Of a DNA stretch of 64,000 bases, positions 1-12,300 are shown one piece after another. A program made the position numbers and the translations under genes. Within the stretch, counting starts at the first letter, position 1, and the number at the start of each line of letters is the position of its first letter. This DNA is from Harmonia axyridis (Eukaryota; Arthropoda; Insecta; Coleoptera; Coccinellidae): contig NC_059503.1 of NCBI RefSeq assembly GCF_914767665.1, positions 1,860,001 to 1,924,000 on the forward strand, written 5' to 3'. Below the pieces are notes generated by a model. That model was not told the DNA's origin and ran no database searches. It saw nothing but the letters and a program-made list of their open reading frames with translations.

Positions 1-397
1 AATACTTCTTATCCAGAAATTATCGTTGGAATTCTCTAGCTAATTGGAAAGAATGCATTTTCTTAGTAAGAGTCAGTTAGTGTCAAATATTAGTGAGAAA
101 GGTTTCCTGGTATAACAAATATGAATTTTAATGGTTTGAGGACTTTTCTAGTACGAGTGTTCAACACTTTCTTGGATTTTGGAAGGAACAGTGAAAAATG
201 CATCCAAAAACATGTCAACCTTCTTCAGAAAGTAAGAAATCTGGTTTTGTCTCATAACTTATTGAGACCTAAATATTCAGTTCGAGAAAAGATTTTCTGT
301 CACAAACCAGTGATATTATTATATTATTACAAACAAATTTTTTCTCTCGACCATTCCTCTAAAGTAACAAAACCTAACCTAACCTCAAATTTCGCAG
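1..397 (+). other. kst: kst intron (3' part)
   Basis: This is the end of the intron before the first kst exon in the window. It finishes with a T-rich tract and the acceptor at 396-397. Frames open through it are chance frames that run into the exon out of phase. It contains a short AACCT-type triplet near 370-386 and nothing else I recognise. Confidence 0.8.
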
Positions 398-3300
398 ATC
401 ATAAACCAAATGGTAGACTCCGACAAGAACAAAGTAAGATACGAGAAGATGACGACCGACCTACTGGAATGGATACACGAGAAAATCACACAGCTGGAGA
501 ACAGGGAATTTCCGAACTCACTGGAAGGCATCCAGATCTTACTGTTGGCCTTCGGAAAGTACAGGACACAAGAAAAACCCCCAAAGTACAAGGAGCGTAG
601 CGAGATCGAAGCTCTGTACTTCACTATCAACATGCAGCTGAAGGAACTGAGACAGCCCAGTTACATCCCACCAGACGGCAAACTGGTACAAGACATCGAG
701 AGGACTTGGCAAACTTTAGAGACTTCCGAACACAAACGAGAGGTGGCGCTAAGGACAGAGCTACGGAGGCAGGAGAGGCTGGAACAACTCTGTTTCAAGT
801 TCGAAAGGAAAGTCATACTCAGGGAGGGATACCTGAAGGAGATGATACAGGTTGGTTTCATTTACGATATTTCTTTTTGTCTCGTTGTTCACGTTCTCAT
901 AGTCGTAACTGGGTTAAATAATATAATTTTCAGGTGTTATCCGAGCCAAGATACGGCTCCAACTTGGGCCAAGTGGACGCCACGAACAAAAAGCACGAAG
1001 CTATAATAGCGGACATCATGTCCAGAGAAAGCAGGGTACACGATCTTGCCCAAATGTGCGACGAACTGATCAAGGAGAACTACAGAGATTCCGAAAAAGT
1101 CAAGGACAAACACCAGAAGATAAAAGAACAGTGGGACACATTGATGGCACTTCTGGACAAACATAAGAAGAACCTCAACAGGATGGGGCAGATCATGTCC
1201 TTGCTCAGAGAAATCGACACCACGATGGTGGGGATGCAGCAGCTGAAATCCGACTTGAGCACGCTCGATACGGGTGTCCACTTGATAGCGGTGGAGGAGC
1301 TTCAACAAAGACACGCCCTCCAAGAGCTTCAACTTACATCCTTCGGTGACAGTGTGAAAAAGCTGCAAAGGCTAGGCGATCAAGTACAAGTGGATAACGC
1401 AAAGGAAAAAGAATTAGTTAAGAATAAATTAGAGAGGCTGCAAGCAGCTTACAAAGAATTACAAGTGAGTTAACGTCTCCTCTCCTTCTTATAATAATTC
1501 ATATTCTTGCTTTGATTTTTAGGAGGTTAGTGCTCACCGTAAAGCAATATTGGATGAGGCTAGGAACTTTTATCAGTTCCTACAAGATCAAGGGGATGCT
1601 GAGGCGTGGTTGATCGAGAAACAGCGAATCTGCCAAGCTGGTATAACAGCCAAAGACTTGAGAGGAGTCTTAGCCTTACAGCAGAAACATAAAGTATTGA
1701 TAGATGAGATCAAAGCAAGAAAAACCAAAATCGATCAATTAGGTAAGCTATCTTTCCAACATCTTTTATAAATTTAGCTAACCTCAATTCTTCAGGTTCA
1801 ACCGGAAAACAGCTCTTGGTACAAAACCATCCAAGGTCTCCAGAGATCCAACAGCACATGGACAAGATGAAACAAGAGTGGGCTGTACTGGAAGAATTGG
1901 TAGATAAACGTTCTAAACAGCTACAAGATGCTGTTGAAACCTACCAGTTCTACGCAGATGCCAATGAAGCTGACTCTTGGTTGAATGAAAAAACGTCTCT
2001 TGTTGCTTCCAGCGATTACGGTATGTAAAATTAACATTGCCAATTACAAGTTTTAAAAATGTTCATTTTTTTAGGATCCGATGAACCTAGTGCACAAGCA
2101 CTACTGTCCAGACATAAGGACTTGGAAGGGGAGATCAACGCTTACAGTGGAGACGTTCAAAGTCTCAATACTCAAGCAGAAAGGTTAATCGCTTCTGGTA
2201 TATCACATCTAGATCTGACATCAGAGAACCAACCAGAGGAACCAATCGAGGAAACTGTATACGAAACGAGGATGGTTCCTATGGAGGTGTACGAAGATGA
2301 ACCTGTAGAGAGGATAGAGTACAAGACGGTGCTTGAGGAAAGAAAAGTACCTCAAGTACGCGCCTTGTATCCCTTCAACGACCATGGTCTCACCATGGTC
2401 AAAGGTGAGGTTATGTTCCTCCTGAACAAGAGCAATCCAGACTGGTGGTGTGTGAGAAAAGCGGACGGCACCGACGGTTTTGCCCCCGCCAATTATGTCG
2501 CCGAGATTGAGCCTAGGATCATTCAGATACCGCTGAAGAAAGCAGAGACTGTAAAAACCATACAGAGGGTCAAAAAGACCAAAATGGTGAATCAAAAAGT
2601 ACCTGTCAAAGTATTTAAGTGAGTGTTTATACGCCCTTTTATGAGGAACAATACTAATTACTCGATTTTTTACAGGCAAAGGAAGCAGCCAAAAAGTAAA
2701 GTGGATGATAGTGTAAGTGTACCTAAGAGACAGAAAAAAATAAATGATACTTACGACGACCTGAAGAAGATGGCAGCTACAAGGCATGCTCTTTTGGAAG
2801 ATTCTATGCGATTGTTCAAATTCTACAAAGAATGCGACGATTTTGAGAGGTGGATGAAGGATAAAGAGAAGTTCCTTGGCGAAGAACCAGACGGTAATGT
2901 GGAACAAGCCAAGAGGAAATATGAGGTAAGTCCAAATCATCTCCAACTTTTCGGTGGACTCACTTGAGATTTTACAGAAATTTGTGACCGACTTATCGGC
3001 CAGCAGCAACCGTATGGATGAATTGGGAGAAGCGGTTAAAGAATTCGAGAGCATGAACCATTCCCAGATCGACAAGGTCAAAGCTAGACATCGTCAGATA
3101 CAGGGGGCATGGAAAAGACTCAACCAGCTGAAGACCCAGAAGGAGAGAAGTTTGGCTGGCGCCAGCAGCGTAGAACTGTTCCAGAAGCTGTGCGAGGAGG
3201 CTAAAGACTGGATGATGGAGAAGATGGAACAGCTCAAGATAGACATTTTGGGACACGACTTGAAGACTGTCCAAGCGTTGCAAAGGAAACATGATAACTT

Positions 3301-6300
3301 AGAGCGTGAGCTAAATCCTTTGGAGGAAAAAGTCAGCAAGGTCATCCTTTTGGCGAATTCCGTAAAAACTGCTTATCCAAACGAAAAAGGAAACGTTATG
3401 GAGAAGCAGAAGGAGATAGAGGATCTGTGGCAGAAAGTCAAAGACAAGGCATTGGAGCGAAGAGCTCGGTTGGAAGATGCAGTCGGTTTGCAGATCTTCG
3501 ACAACAGCTGCAAGGATCTCTTGAATTGGGTGGCAGATGTCAAGAATGAAATCAACGCGGAGAACACTGTTAGAGACGTACAAACTGCTGAAAACTTACT
3601 GAAACACCATAAAGACTTGGAAAAGGAGATTTTGTCCAAAAATGATGAGTAAGTATCTCGATTGAAAACCTTATTAGGTTCAACAGGAGGATTTGGTTAC
3701 AGATTCAAACAGTTGGCCGACTTGGGAAGGAAGCTCTGCAAGTCCAACAACAACAAAGAAGACATCCAGGGCAAAGTGCAGAGGCTCGAGGAAGAACAAG
3801 CTGCTTTGATGCGAGGTTGGAAAGAAAAGTTGCACTGGATCGAACAGTGTCTTCAATTGCAGAACTTCAACAAGGAGGCTGATAATATAGACGCTGCTAC
3901 GTCTGCTCACTTCAATTTCCTGGAATATCCAGACCACGGGGTTGGTAATTCTATAATTTTAACAGCGTTGTTTTGATGTTTTTCATTTCCTTTTATTTTT
4001 TTTATTTGTTTCATTTTAGAGCTCTTTGGACGAGGTTGAAGCTTTGCAAAAGCAACATAGAGCTTTTACTAATACTTTATTCGCTCAAGACGATCGTATT
4101 AATGCTTTTAACAAAAGAGCAGACCTCTTGATCGCGGATCAACATTATGAGAGCGCAGCGTAAGTTTTATTTCTCACTTTAGTTTTTTTTCTTCGCCTTC
4201 GTTTAAATCTGGCCTGGTTTGGAAATATTACGTTGTGAGTTTGATGGTTTTAAAATTGCATTATTTCATAGGATCGACGAAAAAAGAAACAACGTTTTGG
4301 AACGAAGGGCAGCTGTCAAAGAGCTTAGCCAACAGAAATGGAAAAAATTGGAGGCTTGTAAGAATTACCGTGAGTTCTGCGCAGAAGTTGAAGACTTGAG
4401 GGCTTGGATGGCTGATAAGTCCAAAACTGCTTCAGATGAGAGCTACAGAGACCTCGCAAACCTAGGTATCTTCATCTATCCTTAATTACACATACATTGC
4501 TAACTTCTTTCGAGAAATTTATTTTGCTCTAAGTGTGCTTCTTGAAATATATCCTAATCTAAAAATTTTTCCAGAACGTAAACTGCAAAAACACGAGGCC
4601 TTCGAGAGAGAACTGAGAGCCAACGAAGGCCAACTCAGAACAGTTAACAATCTAGGACAAGCTCTGATATCCGAAAACAGCACCTGGAAAGACGAGGTTG
4701 CCAAAACTCTCAGCGAACTGAACAGCGAATGGCAAGACCTGGTAGGGTTGTCCTTGAAAAAAGGGCGGTGCTTAAGGCAGGCCGTCAACCAGCACGCCTA
4801 CAACTCCTCGGTCGACGACGTGAAGACCAAACTGGACGAGATAGAGGATCATTTGAATAGTCAGAACTTGGGAAATGATTTAAGATCTTGCAAGGTACTT
4901 TTTTATCTTTTCTCATCTCGGTATCGACTAAAATTGAAATATTCTAGGATCTTTTGCGACGTCATGAGGATCTGGTCACCGAGTTGGGTCAATGTGCTAA
5001 CAGGGTCGACGATCTTGTTAAACAGAGCGGTGAAATGAACGAGGATGGACACTTCGACTCTGCCGCTATCGGAAACAATGCTCTGGCGCTTCAGAAACGT
5101 CTGTATGATCTGGACCAACCTGCCAAGCAACGCAGGGCTAAGCTAGAGAAGTCCTTGCAGTACTACAAGTTTTGGTTCGACTTGGACACGCAGCTTCAGT
5201 GGATCAAAGACCATCTTCCCTTGGCTTCTTCGGATACCTTGGGGCAGAACTTGCATCAAGCACAGAACCTTCATAAGAAACACAAGAAGCTGGAAGCAGA
5301 GATTCAAGGTCACCAGCCTGACATCGACAAGACTTTGGACATTGGGAAGGAGCTGATCAAGCAAGAACATCCGGAGAAAGTTCAAGTGAGTTTTACACTA
5401 CTGAACTTCCAAATCTACAAACCTGTACAAATTCTATATCATATTTATTTCAATAGATTGAAAAGCTGAGCAACGATCTCATTGATGCTTGGACTGATTT
5501 GAATAAAAAAGCTGCAGTTAGGGCTCAAAATCTCGAACAATCCCTGAAAGCCCAACAATTTTATTTTGAAGCCAGTGAAGTAGAATCCTGGTTAAATGAG
5601 AAATCAGATGTTTTGGCCAGTACTGATTATGGTAGAGATAGGGATTCAGCTACGAAGCTTTTGACCAAACACAAGGTATCAAATTGTGAATATTTTTTGT
5701 CTGAATGAGATTGCAGATAGTTTTTACAGGTTTTACAATTGGAACTTGACACTTACAAGAACATAATAGCAGAAATGGGACGAGGCGTTCAGGAACTAAC
5801 CAAAGTAAATCATCCCGAATCCAAGACCATAACGGAGAGGCAGTCCAGTCTGGAACATCTTGTCAGATCTTTGCAGAGGAAAGCCGCTTTACGGCAACAC
5901 CGCCTCATGGAATCGTTGTTCAGACATGAGTACTTCTTGGAATCTGAAGAATTAGAGGATTGGATCATGGAGAATCTGCAACAGGCATCCTCCGAAGATT
6001 ATGGTCAGGATTATGAGCATTTGATTGTGAGTAGATTGTTTTAAAATCATCTATATCAGTTAACCTCACTTAACGACTATTCACTTATAGGTTTTGAGGA
6101 ACAAATTCGACGATTTCAAGTTGCGCATTGAGTCTGGGGCTGAGAGATTCAGACAGTGCGAAGCTTTAGCTCAAAAACTAATAGCCAATCAGAGTTCCTA
6201 CATTAATGACATCAACGCCAAACAAGAGCAGTTAGTGTGAGTATATTGAATAATTATTTTTCTGAGAGTCATTGGTTTGCACTTTTTGCATGGTTTCCGT

Positions 6301-9300
6301 TTAATTTCTTCTTTCCTGTTTTATTTGAACTAAGTTTGTGTCTAAATTATGGTGATTAAATAAAATAATTGTTTTGACTAACATAATTTTTGGTATTCAA
6401 TTTGTTTTTCTGGAAGGATGATATGTTTATAGAATTATCACACAGGTAGTGTGTAGTCAAGAAAAACAATTACTTGAATTCAGGAACTTGTTCGAATTCG
6501 TAATTAAGCAATTTTTTATAATTTGTCTTGTGTGAAAATTACATAGTTGAAGTTTTGGAGATAACACACTTTATCAATGTACTTTATATACACAAAATTT
6601 CAATGGAATTTATTATATTAAAATTTAATTCCAAAAAAAACAAGCGTGCAAAAGCTAGGGATCTTCTTGAGTTTAATTGTTCTCAATACGTTGAAGGATT
6701 ACTTGATGCTTCAAGGTGATCGATTTGAAATATAATTTCTTCATTCTTTCTCTGTCGGATGATAATAATAAATGACACTCTTTTCATTCATATCCACACT
6801 TTTTAGAATTTTGTGGTAATTTGCATGTGGTGTTGGTTTTTTTAGCACAGAAACACCCTCTGAAATGTATGACGAGGTGATGGAAAGGCATGATTTAGTG
6901 AGGTAATATTTTAATTTTTTATTGTGTTGTGTTGTATGTGTTTTAACCTCAATCTAAAAACATCTGGTTGTGAATATTCGTATATTCAAAAACTTCGAAT
7001 ACTACAACTTTACTGTTGTTTCTGGAGAATAACCTAACATAATCATGAAATTTCAGTGAATCATGGGAAAGGTTACACGATCAGATCAACAACCGTGAAG
7101 TACGCTTGCAGGCAGCTGGAGAAATACATCGTTTCCATAGAGACGTCGCAGATGCTCTCCAAAGGATCCAAGAGAAGAACGCTTCTCTTGGCACTGAGCT
7201 AGGAAGAGACCTTAACTCAGCCTTAGCCTTGTTGAGAAAGCACGAGAAATTCGAAAATGAGCTAGTTGCTCTTGAGGCTCAACTACAGCTGTTGGTTGAA
7301 GATGCTTCCAGACTACAGAAGGTGTATCCAAGCAACAAGGTAAGAATTGAATATTGTACCTCAGGGTTTGGGAGTTTTTTGCTTCCGAGAAGGAAGAAAA
7401 AGGTTTTTATCTTTATCTGTTTTCAGCCAAATATCCAGCAGAAACAAGAATTGGTGGTGGACGCTTGGAACAAGCTGAAACAAAAGGACGACGCCAGACA
7501 TGATCAACTCCAGGCAAGCGTCGATCTGCAGAGATTCTTTAAGCAAGTCAGAGATCTGACCAACTGGGCAATCGGCCTCCGTCTTGCCATATCAGCCGAA
7601 GAGAACGCTAGAAGCATAGCACGGGCACAAGTCTTGAAAAGTGAACATGACGCCCTGAAGAGCGAGATAGAAGCAAGGGAAAAGAGTTTCCATGAAGTGG
7701 CCGAAAACTTGACAGCCATGGAGCAGACAGGTATGTGTTCTATTCAGTCTTCGAGAACAACTTACTGAAGTTTTTATTTGTTTTAGGACACTATGCGGCT
7801 GCAGAGGCTGTGGAAAAGTATAAAAATCTGGTGGAAGAAGGCCAGAAGTTACACAACGCTTGGCTTTTGAAGAAAATTTACCTAGATCAGTTGTACGATC
7901 TCCATCTCTTCTACAGAGAAACAAAACTCATCGAAGATGCAACCAACGCTCAAGAAGCTGCACTAGGTTAGTCCCCACTTAAAATAAACCGAATTAAATA
8001 TAGGTTACTGTTTTATCTCTTCTTGCAGGTATTTTAGACCTTGGAGAGACAGTGGAAGAAGTCGCTAACCAGCTGAAGAAACACGAGGAGTTCGAGAAAG
8101 TGATCTACCACCAAGACGAAAAACTGGACATTCTGTATCAGTCAGGACACAAACTAGTGTCCCAGAACCACTTCGATTCCCCATCAATATCAGCGAAGTT
8201 GGATGAAATCAAAGAAAAACGACGAAGAGTCTACCAGCTTTGCTTGGAGAGAAAAATACTGTTAGATAATGCACTTCTTTATGCAGAATTCAACAGAGAT
8301 ATAACAGAGATCCAAATGTGGATAACTGAAAAACAGAAAAAATTGGAGACACAAATCAAAGCCAGCGATGTCCATAATCTGGAGGATAAGATTAAAATGT
8401 TGCAGAAACATCAGGCTTTACAGGCCGAGGTTACTGCTAATGAAATAAGAATAGTGGAAATCAAACAGAAGGGAGAGAAGTTGCTCAATTTAAAACATTC
8501 TGCCTCTAACGACATCAAAATGAAACTGAGAAATCTGCAAGAGTCTTGGAATGAACTGTTAAGAGAGGTGCAGTTCCGAGGTAAAGGTTTAGAAGAAGCC
8601 CAAGATATCCTGGAGTTCAACAACCAGTTGGATAAGATAGAGACCTGGATCAGAGATAAAGAAGTTATGGTTCAGGCTGGAGACACTGGAAGAGATTATG
8701 AACATTGCCAAGCTCTTCAACGTAAACTAGATGACGTTGACAGCGATATGAGGGTCGACGATTCGAAAGTCAAACTCATTTACTCCTTGGCCAATAAACT
8801 CGAGAGGCAAGGCCATAAGGGCGTCCAAGAAAGGAAAGACAACTTCATCAAAAAATGGCAAGATCTGCAAGGAGCTCTTGTGTCCTACAGAAACAAACTT
8901 GCAGGAGCTGCGGAGATTCATCTTTTCAACAGAGATGTCATGGATACTATTGATAGGATAGACGAGAAACGCAAGGCTCTGCAGAATGAAGAAGTTGGTC
9001 GTGATTTGGTATCTGTCCAAGCTCTGCAAAGGAAACAGGAAGCCTTAGAAACGGAGATCAAGGCCGTAGAGAAGAAGTTGGATGAACACGGTACCAATGC
9101 CATCTTGTTGAGTGACAAGTATCACGACGCTATCGAAGAAATACAGGAGAGAATGGATAACTTGCACCAGCACTGGACCGATCTGCTCGAAGCTAACAGC
9201 AAAAGGAAAGAAACCTTGCACAATTCTTACTCTTTGCAGAAGTTCTTATCTGAAGTTAAGGATTTGGAGGTTTGGGCCGGCGATATAATATACCGAATGG

Positions 9301-12300
9301 AGGCCAGACAAAAACCGGAAAATATAGCCGAAGCTGAGACCCAAATTGAGTTTCACAACGAGCTTAAAGCGGAAATCAACGGAAGGAACGAGGTCTTCAA
9401 TAAACTGATCGATGTGGGAGAGAGATCCAAAGAGTCGGAAATTAGAGGAGAAACGGAAAAACTCAAAGAAACCCAGAAGAGGGTGTTCGAAGCCTGGAAC
9501 CACCACAAGCGGGAGATCACCTACGATTACGACCTACAAGACTTCAAGGATCAAATCAATCAAATTAAGAATTGGTTGGCGAGCAAAGAGGCTTTCTTAA
9601 ACAACGATGACGTTGGAGACACTCCAAGCGCTGTCGAAGCTTTGATCAGGAAACACCAGGACTTCACAAAGATGCTTGAGCAACAGTTGGTGAGAGTGGA
9701 TGATCTGGAAGTTGTCTCCAAGAAATTAGCCGACCAAGAAAGGAACCAAAACAACCAGGAAGTATCGAAGAGGATGGACGCTATCCTAGATAGAAAAAAT
9801 AAACTTTTACAAATGACGGAAGCCAGGAGACTTAAACTGGATGAATCCAGAGCCCTTCAGAAGTTCCTGAAGAACGTATGCAGCGTGGAGATCTGGTTGA
9901 ATCAGAAGCTTCAGATAGCGGCAGATGAAAGTTATAGGGAACCACATAACTTACAAAGTAAAATACAGAAGCATTCTACGTTCGAGGCAGAGGTTATGGC
10001 AAGCGATGAAAGGGTTCAAAGTGTAATAGACGAAGGACAAGAGTTAATACATTCAGAACACTATGCCAAAGATGAGATAGCTGTAAGGTTGGAAGAAATC
10101 GAGGAAGATTGGAAGAGACTGTTGGAACTAACGCAGATCAAACGTGAAAAGCTGAACGAGGCCTATCAAGCACTCCTCTTCATCAGATCCATCGAAGAGT
10201 TTGAGGTTTGGCTGAGCGAAGTCGAGGCTCAAGTCACCTCTAACGATGTAGGAAATGACTTAGCTTCAGTCAACAATATACTAAAACGTCACCTAGCATT
10301 GGAAAATGATTACCAACAGCACATAGAAAACTGCGAGAGCATCAACGAGATGGCAGAACAGTTCTCAAAGAGCAATAACTTCATGAAGCGCGAGATTGAA
10401 GAGAGAGCGCAACACGCCATAACCAGGTTCCACCAGCTAAAGTCTCCCCTGCAGGCCAAGAAAGATCTGGCCGAATCCTGCCTGATGCTGCAGCAGTTCA
10501 CCAGCGAGATAGACGAGGAGTTGCAGTGGTTGAGCGATAGAGAGCCGCTGGCAGCATCTTTGGACCTGGGTACCAGTTTGACCGCGGTTCAGAGCTTGCA
10601 GAAAAAGCATCAGACACTGGAGGTAGAGCTGAACTCAAGGGAGCACATCGTGAAAGGTTTGATGGACAGAGCGGCCAACATGACAAGATCAGGTCATGAG
10701 TTCTCCAGTGATATCAATGAGAAGGTAGAGGAATTGGAGAGTAGATTCGCGATGGTTAGGGATATGGCCAGTATAAGAAGGTTAAGGTTGCAGGATGCCC
10801 TTGAGTCCCAACTGGTGAGTTTATTTCTTTATTTGGTGGGCAAAAATTCATGACTTTTCTCTTGTTAGGTTAGGTTATGACTTTTCTCTTGTTAGGTTAG
10901 CAAAAAATTTCACCTTTGGCAATGGCAAAGTTGAGATACTTGGAGTAACGTGCGTTTAACAATTTCTATTTGTCTTTTTTTTTTTTCAAGTTTTATGAGG
11001 AGAGTTCAGAGGCCGAGGCCTGGATTCATGACAGGCTGCCAGCTCTGGCAACAAGTGAGGTAGGTAGGGATGAGATTTCCACTCAGATGCTGCAAAGGAA
11101 GTTGGATATAATAGCTGCCGAAGTAAAAGCTTACCAGGAAACCATTGACAAATTATCCCAGAGATGTAGTGATCTTGTGGAAAGAGAGCACTACGATGCA
11201 GACAACATTAAAAAAAGAGAGGTATGTAAAAATTTTAGATCTAAAACCATAATGGATTACCAAGTGCAACGTATTCTATTGCTGTTTTTGCTTAGCCTTA
11301 AGCTTCAGTAAACCTTTTACCACTTTTCGACAACGTAATAGAAATACTTATTAGAGTTTTCAACCTTTTTCTAGGAACAAATAACGAACGAGTTCAAGAA
11401 GTTGCGTCAGCTGGTGGCTCAGAGAGAGGTTTCCCTTTCTGAAGCCCTACAGTATTTCGGGTTCCTCCAGGAATGCACCGAACTCCAAGAATGGATTAAA
11501 GACCAGATGACCAAATCCGATTCCGAAGAGTATGGAGTTGACGTTGAACATGTGGAACTACTAATTCAAGCCTTCGACACTTTCCACGCCAGCATAATGA
11601 ACAGCGAGGCTAGGCTCCAGTCTTGTTTAGTCAGCGGAAACGCTCTGATAGAGGCCAAATGCAGCTACAGTGCCAAGATCCAAGAGAAAATGACTGAGGT
11701 CCAGACCCAATGGGAGGATCTTTTGGAGCTGGTTAACGTTCGAAAGGAAGCTTTGGCTGGAGCAAAACAGGTGAGAATGAAGAAAATTAACTTCAAAACA
11801 ACAGGTGAAATAATTTCAAGAACTTCAATTCCTTTTGTCTTTCAAGGGCGAGATTGTTTGAACTACTCTACAGAAAAATAATCATTAACCATTTTTCCTT
11901 TTTTCAACAATAGGTCCATATGTTTGATAGAACTGCAGAAGAAATAATATCTTGGATACACGAGAAAGAAGCTGACTTATCCTATGATACCTATGGTCAA
12001 GACTTGGAGAGTATTCAAGATTTGCTGAGAAAACATCAGGCTTTCGAAAGTGAGCTGAAAGTTATCAAGGACAAAGTAGAATTTATAGAGCAAGAGGCCA
12101 AGAAGCTTATCGAGGAATTCCCAGATACCAAAGAGCACATTGACGACAAGAGGGAAGATACGGTGAAAGCTTACGAGTACCTTGTTGTGTGTGCAGAGAG
12201 AAGGAAAGATAACTTACAGCAATCAGAACAATCCCAAGTTTACATAGACCAATACCAAGACCTACTGTGAGTAACAATAAATGCTCTCATTTCTAAATTA

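Noticed and set aside
121..600. 159-codon frame at the window start
   Set aside because: Its first part is intron and its second part reads the kst exon in the wrong frame. The spectrin frame from 398 has clear homology.
2221..3081. 286-codon - strand frame opposite kst
   Set aside because: Shadow of kst exons and introns; hydrophobic, with no family features, and it crosses good kst splice sites.
10851..10905. Telomere-like GTTAGGTTAGG repeats in a kst intron
   Set aside because: Only a 27-bp local duplication containing a few TTAGG words; too short to be interstitial telomeric sequence.
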